Shown piece by piece: positions 27,340 to 34,438 of a DNA stretch of 49,940 nucleotides. Location: contig JAFLJQ010000251.1 in the NCBI GenBank assembly GCA_022712915.1, positions 1 through 49,940 on the forward strand, written 5' to 3'. Every line of letters begins with the position of its first letter. Position 1 is the stretch's first letter. The DNA is from Gammaproteobacteria bacterium (GTDB taxonomy: Bacteria > Pseudomonadota > Gammaproteobacteria > UBA6429 > Thiohalophilaceae). The translations under genes and the position numbers were made by a program. The notes beneath the pieces are model-generated. The model ran no database searches. It saw nothing but the letters and a program-made list of their open reading frames with translations, and was not told the DNA's origin.

Positions 27340-29991
27340 ATGAGTCATTCAGATGATAAAAAGAAGACGTTGCCAGATTGCACGGAAGATCACGGTGATA
27401 GTATAACATCGCCTGACAGAACGGTTGTTAGACCAAAAGATGTGACTCGGGTAAAGAAAAAAATACCTGCGCAGGAGCCTGTTGCCAACCCTGATGCCAG
27501 GACGATTATTAATGATCTTAGAAAAAAAGCTTTAAATCAAACCGCCCAACATAACTCAAGTGTAAATACTAAAATAAAAGGGACTGGCGTATCTCAAACT
27601 CTAAACTTGAATGAAAACCAACCTAATGCTGATACAACACGAGTTCATTCTCCATCTTCTTTAATTACAAGATCGAGTCCAGAGGGAACGAGGGATAAAA
27701 GAACTAATAATAGTCAGCACCGAATACTTAAAAACCGTTTTCTGCTAGAAAAAGTGCTGGGTGTTGGTGGTATGGGAGTCGTCTATAAGGCAAAAGACAG
27801 GCTTAAGGTAGAAGCCCACGACAGAGAACCTTATGTGGCAATTAAAGTCTTGAATGATGAATTTAAGACTCATCCGGATGCATTTATTTCACTGCAACGT
27901 GAATCCAGAAAAGCACAACGATTATCGCAACCCAATATTGTGAAGGTTTATGATTTTGATCGAGATGGTGATGTTGTCTTTATGACTATGGAATACATGG
28001 AAGGCAAGCCACTTGATCAGATAATAAAGCAGTACAGTGCCACAGGACTTCCACTGGATGATGCGATGGAGGTTATTAAAGGGATATGTTCTGCCCTTAG
28101 TCATGCGCATCTAGAACATATCATTCATTCTGATTTTAAACCGGGCAATATTTTTGTAACAACTACAGGCATAGCAAAAGTTTTTGATTTTGGGATTGCA
28201 CGGGCTGTCACGAATGTTGACCGAAAAGATGGTAAGGCTTTAGACAAGACGGTTTTTGATGCGGGTACATTAGGTGCATTAACTCCGGCCTATGCTAGTA
28301 TGGAGATGCTGCAAGGACAGGTGCCGGATGTTCGGGATGATATTTATGCATTGGGCTGTATTGTTTATGAAATGTTAACGGGTAGACATCCGTTTAATAA
28401 AATGCCAGCTGATGATGCCTGTCAGAAAGGATTGAAGCCAAAACGCATAACTACTATCAGTAAAAAACAGTGGCGGGCGATTGAAAAGTCGTTGGCTTTT
28501 AAGCGTCCGGATCGTCTTGGTACGGCTGATGAGTTTTACCGGCTTTTTACAACAAAATTTAAACCTAGCTACTTGGTCGCAGCTTTATCTGCATTGATCG
28601 TGATATTATCGACCATTGTCTATGTTAGCAATTCAAGTCAAAATGGTATTTCTGAACATGATTTGCGCAATAAAATGGAATTTAAAATTCGTTTTGATTT
28701 ATACAAAGAAGAAATTAAACGGTTGGTTGATAATGCATCCTTTTCTCTTGATTGGGAAGAAGATTTATGGCGTGAGGTTTCTGGTGTGACACAGATTTTA
28801 CCCAAGGATGATTCTTGGCTGCTGTCTTTGCGCAGGGATATACTGATACTTTATTTTGAGAAAATAAGGCAAGCTAGATCTGAAACAAAACTAGCAAGAA
28901 CAAAAATGCTGATTGATAATGCAGCAAGATATACAGATGACAAAAATATTTTGAATGATGAAAGAGCCAAGTTGGCTCAAGCAATTGAAATGGATGAAAA
29001 GCAAAAGCAGCTGTATGCTATAAATGCCAGCAAAGTAAAGCGTTCAGCATTAAAGAAAGAAATTGAAACGAAGAAAATACATGATTCTTTCAATGAAGCT
29101 CTTGCGAATGTGAATAAACAACTGCAATGTCAATTAAAATTAAGTATGAGAGATTTTGACATTGCAATAAATAAACTGAGGCTGCTTGACTATTTTCGTT
29201 ATCAGAAAATGGAGCGACGAATTATTAATTCACTATCGCTCTGTATTGTGGCTGTTGGAAAAAAATTCCCTGAACGAGCGGAAGAGGCCAAAAAATATGC
29301 ACTGAATCTTTTTGATTATAATTCTGAGATTGTGGCAATTAAAATAAAACCAAAAGACACCTGTGATGAATCGATAGCGGGATTAGGCCAATATGGCAAA
29401 CGTGGTATTTGTCGCGATAAAATTCGTGGACTAGGTTTGGGGCCTGATTTGGTAGTTGTTCCCCGTGGTAAGAATCAGAGCGCGTTTGCTATCGGAAAAT
29501 ATGAGGTTACTATTGGAGAACTCAATCAGTTCTGTAAAACTACTATAGAGTGCTCTGTTGTAACGGGAGTAATTGGCAATATGCCAGCAACTAATATTCC
29601 CATGACAACTGTTAAGAAATATATGATTTGGTTGAGCAAAAAATCAGGCAGAAAATATAGATTACCAACAAAAAGGGAATGGATTTATGCTTCAAACTCA
29701 ACAAATGACCGGCATGATCCAAATCGTAATTGCCAACTGAGCAGTCGTGGTATTCAAAAAGGTAGCGGATTAGTAAATACAGCTACAGGAAAGCAAAATT
29801 CATGGGGCTTGGTTAATTATCTGGGCAATGCTCAGGAGTGGGTTTATGCTAATGGTGGTAAGCTGGCCACTGTCGGCGGCTCATATCAGGATTCGATGGA
29901 TAAATGCAATACACTTGCCTGGAATTTCCATTCTGGTAAAGCAGATAGAATGACAGGTTTTCGATTACTTAGAGAGTTAATGGAAAAATAA
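27340..29991 (+). CDS. ppkA: T6SS Ser/Thr kinase PpkA with a periplasmic FGE/SUMF1-like domain
   Basis: This protein of 883 residues has three parts. The disordered N-terminus contains R-T-V-V-R-P (Thr28) and R-T-I-I-N-D (Thr55). The kinase domain (about 128-405) has V-G-G-M-G-V-V-Y, V-A-I-K-V, H-S-D-F-K-P-G-N-I-F (Ser replaces the Arg of HRD) and D-F-G-I-A-R. After one membrane helix (about 408-428, A-A-L-S-A-L-I-V-I-L-S-T-I-V-Y-V) comes a periplasmic coiled region and a C-terminal sulfatase-modifying-factor-like fold (about 680-880; A-I-G-K-Y-E-V-T, R-L-P-T-K-R-E-W, A-Q-E-W-V, G-F-R-L). The Cys pair needed for formylglycine formation is not recognisable, so it is probably a ligand-binding sensor. 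The kinase turns T6SS on by phosphorylating FHA partners. Confidence 0.93.
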   Translation: MSHSDDKKKTLPDCTEDHGDSITSPDRTVVRPKDVTRVKKKIPAQEPVANPDARTIINDLRKKALNQTAQHNSSVNTKIKGTGVSQTLNLNENQPNADTTRVHSPSSLITRSSPEGTRDKRTNNSQHRILKNRFLLEKVLGVGGMGVVYKAKDRLKVEAHDREPYVAIKVLNDEFKTHPDAFISLQRESRKAQRLSQPNIVKVYDFDRDGDVVFMTMEYMEGKPLDQIIKQYSATGLPLDDAMEVIKGICSALSHAHLEHIIHSDFKPGNIFVTTTGIAKVFDFGIARAVTNVDRKDGKALDKTVFDAGTLGALTPAYASMEMLQGQVPDVRDDIYALGCIVYEMLTGRHPFNKMPADDACQKGLKPKRITTISKKQWRAIEKSLAFKRPDRLGTADEFYRLFTTKFKPSYLVAALSALIVILSTIVYVSNSSQNGISEHDLRNKMEFKIRFDLYKEEIKRLVDNASFSLDWEEDLWREVSGVTQILPKDDSWLLSLRRDILILYFEKIRQARSETKLARTKMLIDNAARYTDDKNILNDERAKLAQAIEMDEKQKQLYAINASKVKRSALKKEIETKKIHDSFNEALANVNKQLQCQLKLSMRDFDIAINKLRLLDYFRYQKMERRIINSLSLCIVAVGKKFPERAEEAKKYALNLFDYNSEIVAIKIKPKDTCDESIAGLGQYGKRGICRDKIRGLGLGPDLVVVPRGKNQSAFAIGKYEVTIGELNQFCKTTIECSVVTGVIGNMPATNIPMTTVKKYMIWLSKKSGRKYRLPTKREWIYASNSTNDRHDPNRNCQLSSRGIQKGSGLVNTATGKQNSWGLVNYLGNAQEWVYANGGKLATVGGSYQDSMDKCNTLAWNFHSGKADRMTGFRLLRELMEK

Positions 29992-29992
29992 T

Positions 29993-30220
29993 ATGCCCGA
30001 ATTACTTTATTTTTCCAAGATTCGTGAGTTATGTAATGATTACTATCAACAGCGAATAACAAAAAATCAGTATGCAATATTTCGGAAAACACTTTTGGAT
30101 GAAATTGATAAAGAAATAAATAATATTGATCCAATAGATACGGGGGAGAGTTCAGAGTCAGGTGTTGTTAACAAAATCATGTCATTTTTTACGAACTCGG
30201 ATGAAGAGAAAATTTTATAA
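29993..30220 (+). CDS. 75-residue protein of unknown function between ppkA and the TolQ-like gene
   Basis: This is a short protein starting one base after the ppkA stop, with GGAAAA in the end of ppkA as a possible ribosome site. It is predicted helical, with R-E-L-C-N-D-Y-Y-Q-Q-R-I-T-K-N-Q-Y near residue 11 and an acidic middle. It has no signal peptide and no membrane helix. The Y-Y-x-x-R-I-T-x-x-Q-Y-x-x-x-R-x-x-L-L-D-x-I-D pattern resembles short helical hairpin proteins encoded in other secretion or TolQ-type clusters, but I cannot name a family. Its tight spacing supports it being real. It may be a cytoplasmic adaptor. Confidence 0.7.
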   Translation: MPELLYFSKIRELCNDYYQQRITKNQYAIFRKTLLDEIDKEINNIDPIDTGESSESGVVNKIMSFFTNSDEEKIL

Positions 30221-30285
30221 GTTTAATTTTTCTGTAATATTCAGAGTAAGTTCAAACAAAGATTAAATTATCAAGAGGGTATTTT

Positions 30286-30903
30286 ATGGATGTTATAAAG
30301 TTTTTTCAGACCGGAGGGCCATTTATGTATCCTATATTAATAGTATTTGCGATTGGTCTCGCTATAGCCATTGAGAGATTTTTGTATCTGTCAAAGACTC
30401 ATCGATTAACAATTAAGGTGTGGGCTCAATTGATCCCTATGCTCAGAGCTAGTGACTTTCAACGGGCTGTCAAATTAACTGAATCTATTAGAACGCCTCT
30501 TTGCAGTGTTTTGAGCTATGGTTTTTCACGGCACAGTGCTAACAAACGTCGTGAAATAATAGAGTCTGCTATGGAGGAAGGTATGATGGATGCCATGCCA
30601 GAATTGGAGCAGCGTACGCATTATTTAGCAACCTATGCCAATGTTGCTACGTTGCTAGGGCTTCTGGGTACCATTGTGGGCCTGATTCAGGCATTTACAG
30701 CTGTAGCCGCAGCTGATCCAGCAGAAAAAGCCGATTTATTGTCAGCCAGTATTTCGGTTGCCATGAATACAACAGCTTTTGGTCTGATGGCGGCTATACC
30801 GTTATTATTACTTCATTCCTACCTTGTGACTAAGACAGCACTTGTTGTCGGAAACCTCGAAAAGGCCGCAATAAAAAGCATTAATCTGATGGTTCAGGAC
30901 TGA
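30286..30903 (+). CDS. MotA/TolQ/ExbB-family proton channel subunit
   Basis: This protein of 205 residues has three membrane segments: F-M-Y-P-I-L-I-V-F-A-I-G-L-A-I-A-I-E near 13-32, then a pair near 105-190 with Y-A-N-V-A-T-L-L-G-L-L-G-T-I-V-G and N-T-T-A-F-G-L-M-A-A-I-P. G-L-L-G-T-V-x-G-(L/M)-I-x-x-F is the TolQ/ExbB signature. It forms the stator with the two ExbD-like proteins downstream and uses the proton gradient to power an envelope process. A GAGGG lies about 10 bases upstream of the ATG. This combination (TolQ, two TolR, TonB/AgmX) resembles AglR-AglQ-AglS of Myxococcus more than the Tol-Pal system, since no tolA, tolB or pal is found nearby. Confidence 0.93.
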   Translation: MDVIKFFQTGGPFMYPILIVFAIGLAIAIERFLYLSKTHRLTIKVWAQLIPMLRASDFQRAVKLTESIRTPLCSVLSYGFSRHSANKRREIIESAMEEGMMDAMPELEQRTHYLATYANVATLLGLLGTIVGLIQAFTAVAAADPAEKADLLSASISVAMNTTAFGLMAAIPLLLLHSYLVTKTALVVGNLEKAAIKSINLMVQD

Positions 30904-30916
30904 AGGTGAATTGATT

Positions 30917-31423
30917 ATGAAGAGGCTTAGTAAAAAATATATAGCAGAAGCGCAAGAGCTTAATATTACGGCCTTCATGAATTTGATGGTAATTCTAGTG
31001 CCATTTTTGTTGATTACAGCGGTATTTTCCAGGATTACGGTATTGGAATTAAATTTACCATCTCTGAATTCCAAGTTAAAGGAACAGGATAAGGTTAAAC
31101 TCCAGCTTGAATTGGTTTTGCGAAAAAACTCTTTTGATATACAGGATGTGAATTTAGGAGTTATTAAAAAATTTGAACGAAAAAATGGTGAGACTCGATG
31201 GGACTTGTTCAAGGATGTATTGGTTGAAATAAAAACTAGGTTTCCCGATGAAAATAATATAACACTCTTACTCGAACCGGATATTAATTATAAAACTTTG
31301 ATTAGGGTCATGGATCATGTTAGAAGTGCAGATGTTGTACAGGGATTGAGTTTGGAAACAGTTGAACTATTTCCCAATATATCAATTGGTGATGCTGAGC
31401 AAGTTGTTGGTCAAGAAGGTTAA
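30917..31423 (+). CDS. ExbD/TolR-family protein lacking the membrane Asp
   Basis: The ATG at 30917 has AAGGTGA at a 7-base spacing and gives 168 residues. A TTG six bases earlier was rejected. There is a single N-terminal membrane helix (about 18-40). Where ExbD/TolR proteins carry an Asp needed for proton use (as in x-x-x-D-x-x-x-x-L-L), this one has Asn22 in I-T-A-F-M-N-L-M-V-I-L-V-P-F-L-L. The periplasmic domain (about 45-168) has the TolR-like I-N-Y-K-T-L-I-R-V-M-D-H-V-R stretch near 135. It probably forms a hetero-dimer or trimer with the next gene, which has the Asp. It starts 13 bases after the TolQ-like gene. Confidence 0.9.
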   Translation: MKRLSKKYIAEAQELNITAFMNLMVILVPFLLITAVFSRITVLELNLPSLNSKLKEQDKVKLQLELVLRKNSFDIQDVNLGVIKKFERKNGETRWDLFKDVLVEIKTRFPDENNITLLLEPDINYKTLIRVMDHVRSADVVQGLSLETVELFPNISIGDAEQVVGQEG

Positions 31424-31429
31424 GTAAAC

Positions 31430-31939
31430 GTGAAGTTGATGAAAATATCAAGCCGTGCACAACGCATGGTACAATTTAAAAAACTGCATGGCAAGGCAGG
31501 TTTGAATCTGGTTTCATTGATGGATATTTTTACTATCCTGGTGTTTTTTTTACTCGTAAGTTCTTCAAACATTCAACAATTACCAAATAATAAAAAAATA
31601 ACCTTACCGACATCAGTTGCAGAAAAATTACCTAAAGAAACTATTGTCATCGCAATTACAAAAACAGCAATACTTGTTCAAGGAGTAGAAGTCGCGAAAA
31701 TTGATATAGCGATAAAAAATGAGAAATTGGTAATTGTCAAACTTGAACAAGAGCTTAAATTTCACGCATCAAAAGTGACTTATTCCAGTGAGACGGGGGA
31801 AATCAATCGATCTGTTACCATCATGGGCGATGAAAATGTACCATATCAGCTACTACGAAAGATACTTGCGTCATGTCGTCAGGCTAATTATACACAGATA
31901 GCTTTTGCGGTTTTGCAAAAGGCTAAGGACAAGGATTGA
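31430..31939 (+). CDS. ExbD/TolR-family protein with the membrane Asp
   Basis: This protein of 169 residues (GTG start; ATG at 31439 is an alternative) starts with a basic tail and one membrane helix (about 26-48). It keeps the conserved Asp32 in L-V-S-L-M-D-I-F-T-I-L-V-F-F-L-L, and should carry the proton. The periplasmic part contains I-T-L-P-T-S, V-I-A-I-T-K-T-A-I-L-V and V-P-Y-Q-L-L-R-K-I-L-A-S-C-R-Q-A-N-Y-T-Q-I, matching the ExbD/TolR C-terminal fold. It is coupled to its neighbours (6 bases after the previous stop, a TGATG overlap with the next start). The pair with the Asp-less partner is noteworthy. Confidence 0.92.
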   Translation: MKLMKISSRAQRMVQFKKLHGKAGLNLVSLMDIFTILVFFLLVSSSNIQQLPNNKKITLPTSVAEKLPKETIVIAITKTAILVQGVEVAKIDIAIKNEKLVIVKLEQELKFHASKVTYSSETGEINRSVTIMGDENVPYQLLRKILASCRQANYTQIAFAVLQKAKDKD

Positions 31940-32862
31940 TGGCAGTTTTGACGTATGAATATCTGGCTCTGCAATGGACGCCTGTACGCAAACGAGATCA
32001 TAGTTTTAATGTCTTGGCGACGATTATTGTTGCTGGATTATTATTTGTTGCTATTGTTATTTCCTCAATTAAACTTCCAGAAGAGGAGCGGAAGGCACGT
32101 ACCGTTGTACCTGAGCGTATTGCAAAATTTATTCTCCAGAAGGAGAAACCAAAGAATGTTAAGCCTAAGCCTATACCAAAACCTAAAATAAGATTAAAAC
32201 CAAAACGTACGGAAGCATTGAAAAAACCTCTTACAAAAAATCAGAAGAAAGCACGTAATAAAGCAGCCGATAGTGGCCTTCTGGCTCTAGGTAATGAACT
32301 TTCTGACCTTATTGATACTAGAAGCATTGATGCTATGGTTGGAAGAAAACTATCTAGTTCCAGTTTGGCGAGTAAAAAAGCTTCTGTTAATACGAATATT
32401 TTGACGGATGATGTTAACAGAGGAAGTGGTGGTATTTCTGTGAATGATGTGCCAACACTTATCGGCAAGACGGTACTAGACAACAAAGAAAGGCTGGAAC
32501 TACAACAATCAATTATGTCCTCTAATTCAGGTAAGGTAGATAAACCTAAAAAACGGGGTTATCGAGGGGAGGGACTGCGTTCTGAGGAAGAGATTGCGAT
32601 TGTTATGGATCAGAACAAAAGCCAGCTACATAGTCTTTACAGGCGGGCAAGACGGACAGACCCGGGTTTGAAGGGTAAAATTGTACTCGCAATTACGATA
32701 CTGCCATCCGGGCAGGTATCAAAAATAGAAGTTCGCTCCAGTGAACTGAAGTCTCCTAGACTGGAAGCAAGAATTATTGCTCGTATCAAGCGCTTTAATT
32801 TTGGTGTCAGAGGGGTAGAAACTGTTACTGTTACCTATCCCATTGAATTTCTACCATCATGA
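31939..32862 (+). CDS. TonB/AgmX-type energy transducer
   Basis: The ATG at 31939 overlaps the stop of the exbD gene (TGATG), and the protein has 307 residues. One membrane helix (about 22-45, V-L-A-T-I-I-V-A-G-L-L-F-V-A-I-V-I-S-S) is followed by a Lys/Pro-rich stretch (about 67-95, P-K-P-I-P-K-P-K-I-R-L-K-P-K) as in TonB, a disordered middle, and a C-terminal domain (about 210-307). That domain has L-H-S-L-Y-R-R-A-R-R-T-D-P-G-L-K-G-K-I-V and I-x-P-S-G-Q-V-S-K-I-E-V-R-S-S-E-L, typical of TonB/AgmX C-terminal domains. It is the last gene of the operon and probably the periplasm-spanning element moved by the TolQ/ExbD motor. Its outer-membrane partner is not in the window. Confidence 0.9.
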   Translation: MAVLTYEYLALQWTPVRKRDHSFNVLATIIVAGLLFVAIVISSIKLPEEERKARTVVPERIAKFILQKEKPKNVKPKPIPKPKIRLKPKRTEALKKPLTKNQKKARNKAADSGLLALGNELSDLIDTRSIDAMVGRKLSSSSLASKKASVNTNILTDDVNRGSGGISVNDVPTLIGKTVLDNKERLELQQSIMSSNSGKVDKPKKRGYRGEGLRSEEEIAIVMDQNKSQLHSLYRRARRTDPGLKGKIVLAITILPSGQVSKIEVRSSELKSPRLEARIIARIKRFNFGVRGVETVTVTYPIEFLPS

Positions 32863-33174
32863 TAGATTCTAAAACATCGATTAGGTAATATATCTGTGAA
32901 TTATGCACATATAGGTCGCGGTGATGTGTATGGTGAAATTGTAATTAATTCAATAGGTTGAGATTTCTTTTCTCAACTGATTACGCGTAAACCCAAAAAG
33001 CATCAGGATTAGTGAGGGTCTAAGATTGATTTTTTGCTCTATACATTATTAATTATATTTCTTACTTTTTCATAAAAGGATGATAAACTTGACATGAAGT
33101 CTAAAAATTAAACTGTCTGGCATTTGTGAAAAATATAAAGTACCGAAAGGGTCAAGTTTTAAGGGTTATTGATT
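32863..33174. other. 312-base gap after the TonB-like gene
   Basis: There is no gene. A 7-bp hairpin (GTTGAGA - TTTCTTT - TCTCAAC, 32957-32977) is the most likely end signal of the long right operon, although it is not followed by a clean T-run. Further on, TTGACA at 33089-33094 is a perfect -35, but the best -10-like word (TAAACT, 33109-33114) is only 14 bases away, so a promoter for the next gene is not certain. Confidence 0.4.
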
Positions 33175-34410
33175 ATGTATCTTGAGCATTTTGGTCTGAA
33201 AGAATTTCCATTTAGTCTGGCGGCTGATCCCAAATTTTTGTATTTGGGCAAGTCTCATGCCCGTGTAAAGGCTCAGATTGAGTATGCTCTTTATATTCAG
33301 GATAGTCTGGTTGTCTTTACTGGTGAAATAGGTTCTGGTAAGACAACGTTGTTGCATGATGCATTAGCAAAATTTAATGACAATATCATTGTAGCAAAAA
33401 TCCATCAAACCCAAATAAATGAAATTGAATTTCTTCAGCTTCTTCTTGCCGAGTTTGGCTTTGAGCTTTTTGAGGCTTCTAAAGTTGAGCTGTTAAATAC
33501 GGTATCTACATTCCTAAAAGAAAAACTGCATGAAAGGAAGAAGGTTGTGCTCATCATTGATGAGGCGCAAAATCTGGGCAAACGGGTGTTAGAAGAAGTA
33601 CGATTATTGTCTGATTTACAAAGTGGACATGAAAAATTACTTACCGTTGTAATAGTAGGGCAGCCAGAATTAAATGAAATTATCGACAGTCCTGGAATGG
33701 AGCAGTTTGTTCAGAGGATACGGCTTCGATTTCATATATCAGCTTTAACTGACGAAGAAATACCTGAATATATTCAACATAGGCTAAATGTGGCAGGTTA
33801 TGGTAAGCCTGATTTATTCGGTGAAGATACAACTCGACTAATTCATACTTACACAGGTGGTCGTCCGAGGTTACTGAATATTCTCTGTGATTATGCGTTA
33901 ATGAATTGTGCTGTTGAAAATAAGAATCAAGTTACCAGACAAGTAATTGAGGAGGTGCTGTCAGAATTGCAGTGGCAGCCGTATGAGCAACGCTTTGGCA
34001 GAATTAAAAGTTATTCTGCTTTGGATGCACATTCGGATATGCATAATATTGCCAAGTTAAATGTTACTAAAAATGATAAACAGATTGGCACTTTTGATTT
34101 AGATAAGGAATATTTTTCGATAGGTAGAAGGGCTGATAATGATTTTTTAATTGATGATAAAAAAGTTAGCCGTTATCATGCCCAGATTGTAACTAATGAT
34201 GGTGAGTCATATTTAAGAGATTTGGATAGTACGAATGGTACTTATATCGGCTCAGATCTGGTTGAGACACATCATTTAACCGATGGTGAAATTTTCACAA
34301 TAACGGATATTTCTTTTCACTATATAAAAGCATCGGGTGATGAAGTGAGTACTGAAGAAAAATTTGGGAAGATTCTCGAGTATCGCAAGCCTAAAAAGAA
34401 TAATAACTAG
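33175..34410 (+). CDS. ExeA/GspA-like AAA ATPase fused to a C-terminal FHA domain
   Basis: The ATG at 33175 is preceded by AAGGG nine bases upstream and gives 411 residues; a TTG six bases earlier was rejected. The N-terminus Y-L-E-H-F-G-L-K-E-F-P-F-S-L-A-A-D-P is typical of ExeA-type ATPases. Walker A is G-E-I-G-S-G-K-T-T at residue 50, Walker B is V-V-L-I-I-D-E-A-Q, and a G-G-R-P-R-L-L-N-I-L-C-D segment follows near 230. The C-terminal third (about 300-395) is an FHA domain with F-S-I-G-R-R-A-D-N-D, V-S-R-Y-H-A-Q-I and D-S-T-N-G-T-Y. ExeA normally carries a peptidoglycan-binding domain and a membrane segment. Neither is here, so this is a soluble phosphothreonine-reading ATPase. It converges with the FHA gene at a 28-base gap. 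Confidence 0.9.
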   Translation: MYLEHFGLKEFPFSLAADPKFLYLGKSHARVKAQIEYALYIQDSLVVFTGEIGSGKTTLLHDALAKFNDNIIVAKIHQTQINEIEFLQLLLAEFGFELFEASKVELLNTVSTFLKEKLHERKKVVLIIDEAQNLGKRVLEEVRLLSDLQSGHEKLLTVVIVGQPELNEIIDSPGMEQFVQRIRLRFHISALTDEEIPEYIQHRLNVAGYGKPDLFGEDTTRLIHTYTGGRPRLLNILCDYALMNCAVENKNQVTRQVIEEVLSELQWQPYEQRFGRIKSYSALDAHSDMHNIAKLNVTKNDKQIGTFDLDKEYFSIGRRADNDFLIDDKKVSRYHAQIVTNDGESYLRDLDSTNGTYIGSDLVETHHLTDGEIFTITDISFHYIKASGDEVSTEEKFGKILEYRKPKKNNN

Positions 34411-34438
34411 TTTCTCATATATTGAGTATACGCTAACT

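Noticed and set aside
27340-29991. active formylglycine-generating enzyme domain in PpkA
   Set aside because: The required Cys pair in the C-terminal part is not visible, so catalysis is unlikely.
30286-32862. a Tol-Pal or siderophore TonB system
   Set aside because: No tolA, tolB, pal, ybgF or TonB-dependent receptor is nearby. Two ExbD genes and an AgmX-type C-terminus fit an Agl/Glt-like set better.
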